Source: Tamaricihabitans halophyticus (GTDB taxonomy: Bacteria > Actinomycetota > Actinomycetes > Mycobacteriales > Pseudonocardiaceae). Taken from it: a stretch of DNA of 64,000 nucleotides. The translations under genes were made by a program, and so were the position numbers. Location: NCBI RefSeq assembly GCF_004340875.1, contig NZ_SLXQ01000002.1, positions 496,001 through 560,000 on the forward strand. Reading direction: 5' to 3'. The notes beneath the pieces were generated by a model, which worked only from the letters and a program-made list of their open reading frames with translations, did not search any database and was not told the origin of the DNA. Shown in pieces: positions 7,328 to 16,015 of the stretch (position 1 is the stretch's first letter; each line of letters starts with the position of its first letter).

Positions 7328-8950
7328 ATGGGTTATCTGGAAGCCGCCGGGCTGGCATATCGGCTCGACGACGGGCGCGAGTTGTTCCGGGAGGTGTCCT
7401 TTACCGTCGGGGCAGGGCAGACCGTGGCGTTGGTAGGGGCAAACGGCGCGGGTAAGACCACCCTGCTGAGGTTGCTCAGCGGCGAACTCAACGCCGCCGA
7501 AGGCGGGGTGCACACGCAGGGTGGGCTTGGCGTGATGCCGCAGTTCATCGGTTCGGTACGGGACGAGCGCACGGTGCGCGATCTGCTGCTCACCGTGGCT
7601 CCTGAGACGCTACGGGCGGCAGCCGAGGAACTCGACGCGGTGGAACTCGCGCTGATGGACACCGAGGACGAAGCCACCCAGTTGCGCTACGCCGAAGCCC
7701 TAGCCGGCTGGGGCGAAGCAGGTGGCTACCAAGCCGAGGTGCTCTGGGACACTGTCACGATCGCCGCCCTCGGCATACCCTATGACCGGGCCAAACACCG
7801 CTCGGTACGCAGCCTGTCCGGGGGCGAGCAGAAGCGCTTGGTGATCGAAGCGCTGCTGCGTGGCCAGGAGCAGGTCCTGCTGCTCGACGAGCCGGACAAC
7901 TACCTCGACGTACCGGGTAAACGCTGGCTCGAGGAACGGCTCGCGGAAACCGGTAAGGCCGTTCTGCTGGTCAGTCACGACCGGGAACTGCTAGCCAGCT
8001 CGGCAACCCAGATCGTCGCGCTGGAAGGTGGCGGGGTCTGGGTGCACGGTGGTGGCTTCGGTACCTGGCACGCGGCGCGGGAGGCCCGCCGGGCGCGGCT
8101 GTTCGAGCTGCGCCGTCGCTGGGATGACAAGCACCAGCAGCTCATCGAGCTGGTCCGCTCGCTGCAACGCGCGGCGACCATGAGCGACGAGATGACCTCG
8201 CGATATCGCGCGGCGCAAACCAGGCTGCGCAAGTTCGAGGAGGCCGGCGCGCCGCCGAAACCGCCACCGGAGGAGCGGGTGAAACCGAAGCTCGTCGGCG
8301 GGCGCACCGGCCTACGCGCCATCACCTGCACGGGTCTCGAACTGTCCGGGCTAATGCGCCCGTTCGACACCGAGGTGTTCTTCGGCGACCGGGTCTGCGT
8401 GCTCGGGTCGAACGGTTCGGGTAAAAGCCATTTCCTCCGATTGCTCGGCGGCGACGAGTCGGTGGCACACACCGGGCAGTGCCGGCTCGGCGCGCGGGTG
8501 GTCCCCGGTTTGTTCGCACAGACCCACCAGCACCCGGAATGGCAGGGCCGCACGCTCACCGACATCCTGTGGGAGGGCGATACCGACCGGCCGAGCGTGC
8601 CCCGCGACGTATCCATGGCCGCGCTGAGCAGGTATGGCCTTGCCGCCGCCGGTGATCGGCCGTTCGAGCGCCTTTCCGGTGGTCAACAGGCGCGGTTCCA
8701 GATTCTGTTGCTCGAGGTCGCCGGCGCCACCTTGCTGCTGCTCGACGAGCCAACCGACAACCTGGACCTGACGTCCGCGGAGGCACTGCAGGCCGCGCTC
8801 GGCGAGTTCACCGGAACCGTGGTCGCGGTGACGCACGACCGCTGGTTCGCCAGGGACTTCGACCGCTACCTGGTGTTTCGCGCCGATGGCCAGGTAACCG
8901 AGGTAGCCGAACCGGTATGGGATGAGGGTCGGGTCGCGCGAGCGCGCTGA
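7328..8950 (+). CDS. ABC-F family ATPase
   Basis: A 540-residue protein with two ABC domains and no membrane segments, as in ABC-F translation factors and ribosome-protection proteins. The first domain has GANGAGKTTLL, LSGGEQKR and LLLDEPDNYLD. The linker is charged and coiled. The second domain has GSNGSGKSHFL, LSGGQQARF and LLLDEPTDNLDL. Substrate or antibiotic specificity cannot be read from the sequence. Its stop is buried in a strong hairpin shared with the convergent rocD gene. Confidence 0.9.
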   Translation: MGYLEAAGLAYRLDDGRELFREVSFTVGAGQTVALVGANGAGKTTLLRLLSGELNAAEGGVHTQGGLGVMPQFIGSVRDERTVRDLLLTVAPETLRAAAEELDAVELALMDTEDEATQLRYAEALAGWGEAGGYQAEVLWDTVTIAALGIPYDRAKHRSVRSLSGGEQKRLVIEALLRGQEQVLLLDEPDNYLDVPGKRWLEERLAETGKAVLLVSHDRELLASSATQIVALEGGGVWVHGGGFGTWHAAREARRARLFELRRRWDDKHQQLIELVRSLQRAATMSDEMTSRYRAAQTRLRKFEEAGAPPKPPPEERVKPKLVGGRTGLRAITCTGLELSGLMRPFDTEVFFGDRVCVLGSNGSGKSHFLRLLGGDESVAHTGQCRLGARVVPGLFAQTHQHPEWQGRTLTDILWEGDTDRPSVPRDVSMAALSRYGLAAAGDRPFERLSGGQQARFQILLLEVAGATLLLLDEPTDNLDLTSAEALQAALGEFTGTVVAVTHDRWFARDFDRYLVFRADGQVTEVAEPVWDEGRVARAR

Positions 8951-8961
8951 CCCGACCCTCA
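8923..8961. terminator. Bidirectional hairpin between ABC-F and rocD
   Basis: A perfect 13-bp inverted repeat (TGAGGGTCGGGTC / GACCCGACCCTCA) encloses a 13-base GC-rich loop and spans the ABC-F stop codon. There is no T tract, which is common for actinomycete terminators. It lies between convergent genes, so it can serve both. Confidence 0.75.
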
Positions 8962-9001
8962 CCCAGCCCCCCGGGGTTCACCCGGACACCGGCACCGTTC
9001 G

Positions 9002-10234
9002 TCAGCGGGCGAGCACCTCGCCGAGAGCATCCACGCCCCTGTCCAGGTCCGCCTCGGAGATCATCAGGGGTGGCGCCAGGCGCAGCGTGGACCCGTGCGT
9101 TTCCTTGCACAGCACGCCGTTTTCGGCGAGGCGTTCGGAGGCCGCGCGCCCGGTCAACCCACCGGGTGCGATATCCACGCCGGCCCACAGACCGCGGCCG
9201 CGTACCTCGCTGGCGCCGTTACCGACCAGCTCGCCGAGCCGCTCGTGCAGCCGGGCACCAAGCCGCGCGGAGCGCTGCTGGAACTCGCCCGTGGACAGTA
9301 GGCGCACCACGGCGCGACCGACCGCGCAGGCAAGCGGGTTGCCGCCGAAGGTCGATCCATGCTCGCCGGGCCGCAGCACGCCGAGCACCGCGCGGCTGCC
9401 GACGACCGCGGACACGGGCAGGATGCCGCCGCCGAGCGCCTTGCCGAGGGTGTAGACGTCGGCGCGTACCCCCGCATGATCAAGCGCGAGCAGTTCGCCG
9501 GTCCTGGCCAGTCCGGACTGGATCTCGTCGGCGATCAGCAGCACTCCGGCCTGGTCACAGATCTCTCGCACCGTGCGCAGGTACTCGTCGGTCGGCACGA
9601 GTACGCCGGCCTCGCCCTGGATCGGCTCGAGTAGCACCGCGGCGGTGTTGGGGGTGATCGCCTGCCGAAGCGCCTCGGCGTTGCCGTGTTCCACGACCCG
9701 GAAGCCCGGCGTGAACGGTCCGAAGTCGGCCCTGGCGCTCTCGTCGGTGGAGAAGGACACGATCGTCGTGGTCCGGCCGTGGAAGTTCTCGCCAGCTACC
9801 ACGATCTCCGCGGCGCCGTCGGGTACGCCCTTGACGCGGTACGCCCATTTGCGGGCGAGCTTGATGGCCGATTCCACCGCTTCGGCGCCTGAGTTCATCG
9901 GCAGCACCATCTCGGTGCCGGTCAGCTCGGCGAGCTCCTGGCAGAACGGGCCGAACTGGTCGTGGTGAAATGCCCTGCTGGTGAGCGTGATCCGGTTGAG
10001 CTGTTCGGTCGCGGCCGCTACGAGTGCCGGGTGGCGGTGCCCGAAGTTCAGCGCGGAGTAGCCGGCGAGAAAGTCCAGATAGCGGTTGCCGGCCACATCG
10101 GTGACCCAGGCGCCTTCGCCGTGACTGAGCACGACGGGTAGCGGATGGTAGTTATGCGCACTCCATTGCTCGTCGAGTTGCACAAAGTCACTGGCGGGAT
10201 GCATGTTGCTGCGTGGCTCGGCTGTCATGGTCAT
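9002..10234 (-). CDS. rocD: Ornithine aminotransferase
   Basis: A 410-residue fold-type I PLP aminotransferase, converting ornithine plus 2-oxoglutarate to glutamate semialdehyde. Visible features are MNSGAEAVESAIKLARKW (phosphate-binding region), the GENFHGRTTTIVSFS segment specific to ornithine aminotransferases, LIADEIQSGLARTG (Asp contacting the PLP nitrogen), and the Schiff-base lysine in YTLGKALGGG. The length is typical. Two ATGs (10234, 10228) are possible and neither has a clear ribosome site. No arginase or proline genes are adjacent, so it stands alone here. Confidence 0.92.
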   Translation of the reverse strand: MTMTAEPRSNMHPASDFVQLDEQWSAHNYHPLPVVLSHGEGAWVTDVAGNRYLDFLAGYSALNFGHRHPALVAAATEQLNRITLTSRAFHHDQFGPFCQELAELTGTEMVLPMNSGAEAVESAIKLARKWAYRVKGVPDGAAEIVVAGENFHGRTTTIVSFSTDESARADFGPFTPGFRVVEHGNAEALRQAITPNTAAVLLEPIQGEAGVLVPTDEYLRTVREICDQAGVLLIADEIQSGLARTGELLALDHAGVRADVYTLGKALGGGILPVSAVVGSRAVLGVLRPGEHGSTFGGNPLACAVGRAVVRLLSTGEFQQRSARLGARLHERLGELVGNGASEVRGRGLWAGVDIAPGGLTGRAASERLAENGVLCKETHGSTLRLAPPLMISEADLDRGVDALGEVLAR

Positions 10235-10385
10235 AAACCAAGATTATGTTGGCGACAGGTATCTGTTCAGCCGTTGACCGTTGCCCATATTGGTGATTCA
10301 TTGCGTGATTGGTCGGTACCTACAGTTGATCATTTCGTGTGGGGTGGATGTATCATCTCGCCCACCGATCTGCGAAGGTCAGGGG

Positions 10386-12515
10386 GTGACGAGCGAGACC
10401 CCGTTTCTCCGGCTGCAGGCCCGTACCCAACGATTCACCCTCGGCGCGCCCCGCGAGTTTCGCGTCACTCCCGATGGTTCGCGGGTACTTTTCCTGCGCG
10501 CCAGTTCGGGCGAGGAGAACCGCACCAGCCTGTGGTCCCTGGACGTCGGCACGGGCGTGGAGTCGGTGCTCGTTGACGCCGCCGCGCTGACCGGTACGGA
10601 CGAGCGGCTGTCCGAGGAAGAACGGGCGCGGCGGGAGCGCAGCAGGGAGCGTTCCGGCGGAGTCGTCGGTTATGCCTGCGATGCCGAGGTGCGCAAGGCG
10701 ACCTTCGCGCTGTCCGGCCGGCTGTACGTGGTGGATACGCTCTCCGGTGAGCTCGCCGAACTGGCCACGAACGGTTCGGTGGTTGACCCTCGGCTCGACC
10801 CGACCGGCAGTCACGTCGCCTACGTCGCCGATCGCGGTCTGCGCGTGGTCGACCTGGCAACCGGCGCCGATCGGGCGCTGTCCGAACCAGGCAACGAGCA
10901 GGTCGCCTGGGGGCTGGCGGAGTTCATCGCCGCCGAGGAGATGAACCGAGCACGCGGCTACTGGTGGTCGCCGGACGGCACCGCGCTGCTTGTCGAGCGC
11001 AGTGACCGCGGCCCGGTGACCCGCTGGCATATCGCCGATGCCGCGCAGCCGGATCGCGAGCCAACGGCCATGGCCTATCCGGCCGCGGGTACCCCGAACG
11101 CGGTGGTTTCCCTGGTGCTGCTCGGTCTGGACGGCAGTAACGTGCCGATCGACTGGGATGCCGAGCGGTTCCCGTATCTCGTCGAGGTGCACTGGTCGGC
11201 TGGCGGGCCGCCGCTGATCGCGGTGCAGTCGCGGGATCAGCGCACCATTCAGATCCGGTCGGTCGACCTGGCGAGTGGCGCCACCGCGTTGCGCTTCACC
11301 CGGACGGATCCGACCTGGGTCGAGATCATTCCCGGCGCGCCCGCGTGGACCTCGGACGGACGGCTCGTCGTGGTGTCCGAACAGGACTCGAGCTACCGGC
11401 TGCTGATCGAAGGGGAACCGGTAACCGGCCCGGGGTTGCAGGTGCGTTCGGTGCTGCGGGTGACCGACGAGGTGCTGTTCACCGGGTCCGAGGATGATCC
11501 GACGCAGATCCACGTTTATCGCACCAGCAAAGGGGAAACGCAGCGGTTGTCCACCGCTGCCGGGGTGCATATCGGTGGCGGCGACGCGGCGCTGACCGTG
11601 CTCAGCAGCTGGAGTCTGGACTACCACGGACCGAGGGTCGAAGTGCTGCGCGATGGCGCGCCGGTCGCGAAAATCGATTCGCTCGTCGCCGACCCGGGGC
11701 TGCCCCTGAACCTCAGCATGCTGACGGTGGGCAGCCGGCGGCTGCGGTGCGCGCTGCTGTTGCCGAACGGCTACCAGCGGGGCGCGGCGAAGCTACCGGT
11801 GCTGCTTGATCCGTACGGCGGTCCGCATGCGCAACGCGTGCTGCGCAGCAGTAGCGCGTTCCTGACCGCGCAGTGGCTCGCCGACCAGGGTTTCGCCGTG
11901 CTTGTAGTGGATGGCAGGGGCAGTCCGGGTAGGGGGCCGGCATGGGATCGGGAGATCGCAGGTGAACTCGCGGATGTGCCGTTGGCGGACCAGGTGGACG
12001 CGCTACAGGCGGTCGCCGAGGAGTATCCGGATGTGCTGGACACCGAGCGGGTCGCGATCCGCGGTTGGTCGTTCGGTGGTTTCCTTGCCGCGCTGGCGGT
12101 GCTGCGCAGGCCCGATGTGTTCCACGCCGCCGTTGCCGGTGCGCCGGTGACCGACTGGCGGCTCTACGACACGCATTACACCGAGCGCTATCTCGGGCTT
12201 CCTGACGACGATCCCGCGAGTTTCACGCGTAATTCGCTGCTCGCGGACGCGGATGGATTGCGCCGGCCGCTGATGCTTATTCACGGCCTTGCCGATGACA
12301 ACGTGTTTCCGGCACATGCCCTGCGGCTGTCCGCGGCACTGTTCAATGCCGGCAAGTCACATTATTTCGTGCCGCTCGTCGGGGCCACGCATATGCCGCC
12401 GAATGGTGAGGCTGGTGCGGAAAGCCTGGTGCGCCAACAAGTTGATTGGCTGCTGCGGGAGTTGAACGTTTCGGGGTCGACGGCGACCCCGACGGAGATG
12501 GGAGCTGGTGGATGA
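10386..12515 (+). CDS. Prolyl oligopeptidase / DPP-IV family serine peptidase (S9)
   Basis: A 709-residue S9 peptidase with an N-terminal beta-propeller (DPP-IV N-domain, about residues 40-430) and a C-terminal alpha/beta-hydrolase. The nucleophile is in GWSFGGFLAALAV and the acid follows in LMLIHGLADDNVFP. The histidine is in LVGATHMPPN. The propeller carries EEMNRARGYWWSPDG, the Glu-Glu region that binds the peptide N-terminus in dipeptidyl peptidases, so it probably removes N-terminal dipeptides. There is no signal peptide. The GTG at 10386 is the start; the SDR gene overlaps its stop (ATGA). Confidence 0.9.
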   Translation: MTSETPFLRLQARTQRFTLGAPREFRVTPDGSRVLFLRASSGEENRTSLWSLDVGTGVESVLVDAAALTGTDERLSEEERARRERSRERSGGVVGYACDAEVRKATFALSGRLYVVDTLSGELAELATNGSVVDPRLDPTGSHVAYVADRGLRVVDLATGADRALSEPGNEQVAWGLAEFIAAEEMNRARGYWWSPDGTALLVERSDRGPVTRWHIADAAQPDREPTAMAYPAAGTPNAVVSLVLLGLDGSNVPIDWDAERFPYLVEVHWSAGGPPLIAVQSRDQRTIQIRSVDLASGATALRFTRTDPTWVEIIPGAPAWTSDGRLVVVSEQDSSYRLLIEGEPVTGPGLQVRSVLRVTDEVLFTGSEDDPTQIHVYRTSKGETQRLSTAAGVHIGGGDAALTVLSSWSLDYHGPRVEVLRDGAPVAKIDSLVADPGLPLNLSMLTVGSRRLRCALLLPNGYQRGAAKLPVLLDPYGGPHAQRVLRSSSAFLTAQWLADQGFAVLVVDGRGSPGRGPAWDREIAGELADVPLADQVDALQAVAEEYPDVLDTERVAIRGWSFGGFLAALAVLRRPDVFHAAVAGAPVTDWRLYDTHYTERYLGLPDDDPASFTRNSLLADADGLRRPLMLIHGLADDNVFPAHALRLSAALFNAGKSHYFVPLVGATHMPPNGEAGAESLVRQQVDWLLRELNVSGSTATPTEMGAGG

Positions 12516-13276
12516 CTTCCGAACTGTCTGGCAAGACCGCGCTGATCACCGGTGCGTCTCGGGGAATCGGCAAGGCAATCGCGCAGGCGCTTGCCGCCAA
12601 GGGCTGCAATGTCGTGCTCACCTCGCGCAAGCAGGAATCGGTCGACGAGGTCGCCGCCGAGATTCGCGCGGCGAGTGATGTTGGTGCCCTGCCGGTTGCC
12701 GCGCACGCCGCCGAGCCGGACCAGGCGCAGTCCTGTGTGGACGCGGCGGTCGCCGAGTTCGGGGGGATCGACGTACTGGTCAACAACGCGGGCACGAATC
12801 CGTACTTCGGCCCGATGGTTGATCTCGACATGGTGCGAGCGGAGAAGACCGTGCGGGTCAACCAGACCGCCGTCGTGCTGTGGACCCAATTGGCGTGGAA
12901 GGCTTCGATGGCCGAACGCGGTGGCAGCGTGATCAACATTGCCTCGATCGGCGGGATGGCCACGGAGCCGGGGATCGGTTTCTACAACGCGACAAAGGCG
13001 GCCGTCCTGCATCTGACGCGGCAGTTCGCCGCTGAGCTCGCGCCGTCGGTGCGGGTGAACGCGATCGCGCCAGGAATCGTGCGTACTCATCTGGCCCGCG
13101 CGCTGTGGGAGGAGCACGAGAGTGCGCTCAACGATGCGCTGCCCCTTGGTCGGATTGGTGAGCCGGCGGATATCGCGAACGCCGCGGTGTTCCTCGCTGG
13201 CGCGGAGTCGTCCTGGATGACAGGCCAGACCATGGTGATCGACGGCGGCGCATTGGTCCGTTCCCAGGTCGGCTGA
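12512..13276 (+). CDS. Short-chain dehydrogenase/reductase
   Basis: A 254-residue classical SDR. The Rossmann motif GASRGIGKAIAQAL is at residues 13-26. NNAGTNPYFGP, INIASIGG and the catalytic YNATKAA follow, and the C-terminal WMTGQTMVIDGGALV is typical of FabG-like enzymes. The ATG overlaps the S9 peptidase stop by 4 bases, so the two are co-translated, although no metabolic link is obvious. The substrate is unknown. Confidence 0.9.
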   Translation: MTSELSGKTALITGASRGIGKAIAQALAAKGCNVVLTSRKQESVDEVAAEIRAASDVGALPVAAHAAEPDQAQSCVDAAVAEFGGIDVLVNNAGTNPYFGPMVDLDMVRAEKTVRVNQTAVVLWTQLAWKASMAERGGSVINIASIGGMATEPGIGFYNATKAAVLHLTRQFAAELAPSVRVNAIAPGIVRTHLARALWEEHESALNDALPLGRIGEPADIANAAVFLAGAESSWMTGQTMVIDGGALVRSQVG

Positions 13277-13307
13277 CCACTCGCGCTGTTCCACGCCGCG
13301 CTCCGTG

Positions 13308-13390
13308 ACCGCAATCCGTAGGGATCGCGGGAGGACACGTATAGTGCCTGTTTAGTGACGCGTCGTAATCGCGTTCCTTGAGGTTAGCGA
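13308..13390. repeat. Composite of type-1 and type-2 dispersed hairpin repeats
   Basis: A type-1 hairpin (13308-13330: ACCGCAATCC, gta, GGGATCGCGG) is followed at 13369-13390 by a type-2 element with TCGCG...CCTTGAGG...GCGA. Related pairs occur at 23224-23334 and 38988-39050. The segment follows the SDR stop and lies 115 bases before the amidohydrolase start, so it could also terminate the upstream operon. Confidence 0.5.
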
Positions 13391-13504
13391 CATTGGTGCG
13401 TTGGCGGTTGACGTGTGCCCAAAATTGACTGCATCCAGATCCATAAATAGACTTGAGTCTAGTTGTAGATCTGGAATCAATGAAGCTTCCATGAGGAGGT
13501 TCCT

Positions 13505-14953
13505 ATGGCACACCGCCGGCTGATCACCGGAGGCGACGTTCTGGTAGGCGATCCACTGCGGGGTGAGGTTCGCAGGGCCGATGTTCTGATCGAGGACGGC
13601 ACGATCGTGTCCATCGGAACCGACCTCGGCACCGTCGACGCCGAACGGCTGGACGCCACCGGGACGTGGATCATCCCGGGGTTCGTGGATACCCACCGCC
13701 ACCTATGGCAGACCACCATGCGCGCGGTAACCGCGAACTGGAACCTCAACGAGTACTTCTGGTGTATCCGCAACAACCACGCGGGGCTGCACGGGGCGGA
13801 GGACGCCTATGCCGGCCAGTTCGCCGGTGCGCTCGACGCCCTCAGCGCCGGCGTGACCACCACCATTGATCACTGCCACATCATGAACTCGCCGGATCAC
13901 GCCGATGAGGCCGTTCGCGGGATCACCGATGCGGGTATTCGCGCGTTGTGGTGCTACGGCTTCTACCACTCACCCGCGGAGGAACCGCATTTCACCAGCG
14001 CGGAACAACGCTACGCGGACGCGCGGCGAGTGCGCGCGACCCATTTCTCCGCCAGCGATGGGCTCGTGCGGATGGGCGTCGCGCTCAATGAACTCGGTCT
14101 CGTGCCGTTCGGGGAAACCCGGCGCGAGTTCGAGGTCGCTGGCGAACTGGGCATACCCGTGACGGCGCACACCCAGTGCCTGTGGAATCCGAACAAGATC
14201 GAAGACGTCAAACTGTTCCATCGGGCGGGTTTGCTGCGCCAAGGCGATATCCATTCACACGCGAACACGTGCACCGACGAGGATTTCGCGCTGCTACGCG
14301 ATGCCGGCTGCTCGGTGTCCAGTACGCCGGACACCGAGCTACAGATGGGTGTCGGTATCCCGATCTTCCGGCGAGCGACCAACGTCGGTGTGACGGCTGG
14401 GATGGGCAACGACATCGTGTCCAACAACAGCGGCGACTTCTTCAGCACCATGCGCGTGCTCATGGAGTTCGAACGTGGCCACGTCAACCAGCCGATCCTG
14501 GACGAACAGGGGCTACCCGGTCTTCCCCCAGGGGCGCCGCTGAGCACCCGCCAGATCCTGCATGGGGCCACCCTCGCCGGGGCGAGGGCCCTGGGGCTGG
14601 AGAGCGTCTGCGGTTCGATCGAGGAAGGCAAGGCCGCCGACCTGGTCCTGCTCGGGCATGATCGCGTGCATATGCGCCCGATCATCGATCCCGTGGACTC
14701 GATCGTCATCCAGGCGACCACCCGGGATATCCGGCACGTCATGGTTGCCGGGCAAACCCGGCTCGACGAGGGACGACTGCCGGCCGACCAGGATCAGCGA
14801 GCGGTCTCGCTGATCGACGCCGCGCACGAACGTGTCGCCGAGAAGGTCAACAGGCGCGGCGGATGGAAGCCCGAAGTCCCCCATGGACTGTGGGACGAGC
14901 TGTGGCCGATGATGGTCGCCAACACCGAAAGCGAAACGGTAGCCGCGCCATAG
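13505..14953 (+). CDS. Amidohydrolase of the deaminase/chlorohydrolase (TrzA/AtzA-like) group
   Basis: A 482-residue TIM-barrel amidohydrolase. The metal ligands are visible: H64 and H66 in VDTHRHLW, H222 in TAHTQ, H250/H252 in IHSHANTC, and D303 in MGNDIVSNN. This mononuclear pattern is that of cytosine deaminase, atrazine chlorohydrolase and S-adenosylhomocysteine deaminase relatives. The C-terminus has the usual IEEGKAADLVLL segment. A strong AGGAGG lies 6 bases before the ATG, and the upstream region is unusually AT-rich. It is monocistronic. The substrate is unknown. Confidence 0.86.
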   Translation: MAHRRLITGGDVLVGDPLRGEVRRADVLIEDGTIVSIGTDLGTVDAERLDATGTWIIPGFVDTHRHLWQTTMRAVTANWNLNEYFWCIRNNHAGLHGAEDAYAGQFAGALDALSAGVTTTIDHCHIMNSPDHADEAVRGITDAGIRALWCYGFYHSPAEEPHFTSAEQRYADARRVRATHFSASDGLVRMGVALNELGLVPFGETRREFEVAGELGIPVTAHTQCLWNPNKIEDVKLFHRAGLLRQGDIHSHANTCTDEDFALLRDAGCSVSSTPDTELQMGVGIPIFRRATNVGVTAGMGNDIVSNNSGDFFSTMRVLMEFERGHVNQPILDEQGLPGLPPGAPLSTRQILHGATLAGARALGLESVCGSIEEGKAADLVLLGHDRVHMRPIIDPVDSIVIQATTRDIRHVMVAGQTRLDEGRLPADQDQRAVSLIDAAHERVAEKVNRRGGWKPEVPHGLWDELWPMMVANTESETVAAP

Positions 14954-14970
14954 CGGGTCGTGCGGCCATC

Positions 14971-14996
14971 ACCGCATCCTCAGCGGATATCGCGGT
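14971..14996. repeat. Dispersed hairpin repeat, type 1 copy
   Basis: Reads ACCGCATCC, tcag, then CGGATATCGCGGT. The ACCGC/GCGGT arms and the ATCC/GGAT arms pair with a 3-base bulge. It lies between the convergent amidohydrolase and crcB genes and may terminate both. Confidence 0.45.
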
Positions 14997-15016
14997 TGCC
15001 GGGCGCGGCGGGCGAG

Positions 15017-15388
15017 TCAGTGGAAAGCGGCGCTGAGTAGCACGCCCGCCGCGCCGGCGGTGCAGCCGGCGAGCACCGTGCCGACGACGTTGAGCGCGGC
15101 GAGCATCCTGGCGCGCTCCACGAACAGCCGGATCGTGTCGTAGCTGAACGTGCTGAACGTCGTCAGCGAACCACACAGCCCGACGCCCAGGAACAGCCGC
15201 AGCGATTCGGGTGGCGCCCCCAACCAGATCGCGCCGGTGAGCACGCCGAGCAGGAACGAGCCGAGCACGTTCACCGTCCAGATGCCAGCGGGAAATCGGG
15301 AACCAACCGACCTACCGACGAGCCGGTCCAGCCACCAGCGCAGCACCGAGCCCACCGCGCCACCCGCGGCGACAAGCAGTACGGTCAT
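15017..15388 (-). CDS. crcB: Fluoride efflux channel subunit CrcB/Fluc
   Basis: A 123-residue Fluc/CrcB protein with four membrane segments. Hallmarks are GGAVGSVLRWWLD at the N-terminus, TVNVLGSFLLG (conserved Asn) and GSLTTFSTFSYD, which contributes the pore phenylalanines and the central sodium site. Fluc channels are dual-topology dimers; genomes with two adjacent copies often encode a heterodimer of opposite orientation. The ATG at 15388 overlaps the stop of the upstream copy (ATGA). Confidence 0.93.
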   Translation of the reverse strand: MTVLLVAAGGAVGSVLRWWLDRLVGRSVGSRFPAGIWTVNVLGSFLLGVLTGAIWLGAPPESLRLFLGVGLCGSLTTFSTFSYDTIRLFVERARMLAALNVVGTVLAGCTAGAAGVLLSAAFH

Positions 15389-15858
15389 CGCGTCACCCGC
15401 CAGACCCGCGCGCTGGCAAGGATTCGGCGAGTAGCAAACAGTCCACATGCTACGGCGAGCAGGCCGCACAGCAGGCTGCCGAGCAGGTAACTCAGCGCGA
15501 TGATCCGCGCGCCGACCCAGCCGGACTCCATCGCCTGCATCACATAGGTAGACAAGGTGGTGAATCCGCCGATAAACCCGACGCCCACGGCTGGTCGGAG
15601 TAGCCGGTGAGGCCTGCTCGATTCGGTGAGCACGGCCATCAGCGCGCCGATGGCCAGGCAGCCGAGCACGTTGCTCAGGAACGTCCCGAACGGGAACTCG
15701 CCCGGCCGCGCCGGCAGCGCCAGCTCCATCGCGTACCTGGCCATGCTGCCCAACGCGCCGCCAACCGCCACGACGAGCGCGACATCCCAGACCCGCCTAC
15801 CCCCCGCGGGCCGTGCCGGCGAATGCCAGACGTCAGCGGCCTGCCCTGTTTCAGTCAT
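15385..15858 (-). CDS. crcB: Fluoride efflux channel subunit CrcB/Fluc (second copy)
   Basis: A 157-residue Fluc homologue with a longer polar N-terminus (about 35 residues) than its partner. It has GGALGSMARYAMELAL, LSNVLGCLAIGAL and GFTTLSTYVMQAM. The ATG at 15858 is favoured because GGGG lies 8 bases before it; an ATG at 15870 is also in frame. It is the first gene of the pair and is preceded by a possible fluoride riboswitch (15890-15948). The positive-inside balance differs from the second copy, as expected for a heterodimer, but this was judged by eye. Confidence 0.9.
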   Translation of the reverse strand: MTETGQAADVWHSPARPAGGRRVWDVALVVAVGGALGSMARYAMELALPARPGEFPFGTFLSNVLGCLAIGALMAVLTESSRPHRLLRPAVGVGFIGGFTTLSTYVMQAMESGWVGARIIALSYLLGSLLCGLLAVACGLFATRRILASARVWRVTR

Positions 15859-15889
15859 GACGTACCCCATCCGCGCGTTACCCGCTTGT

Positions 15890-15948
15890 TCCGGACAGGG
15901 ACCGTTGGTGGCCAAGCCACGGTTGGTTCCGGCGAGCCCCACCGCCGG
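15890..15948 (-). promoter_or_regulatory. Candidate fluoride riboswitch upstream of crcB pair
   Basis: On the minus strand, an arm GGCG, a loop GUGGGGCU and a CGCC arm (15931-15946) are followed by GGAACC, a GUGGC/GCCAC hairpin, and GGUCCCUG about 32 bases before the crcB ATG. The loop GGGG can pair with the downstream UCCC, as the fluoride-aptamer pseudoknot does. The conserved GAUG and UGAUG stretches are degenerate, so this is only a candidate. Confidence 0.33.
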
Positions 15949-16015
15949 GTCACTCCAGGTAGCAGAGCGCCGGCGCCGACGTTACCCGAGTCGGCGCCGG
16001 CGCGCAGCTGCCCTA

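Noticed and set aside
10232-10248. CATAA...TTATG dyad over the rocD start as an operator
   Set aside because: Only 5-bp arms, overlapping the start codon, with no regulator nearby; not distinguishable from chance.
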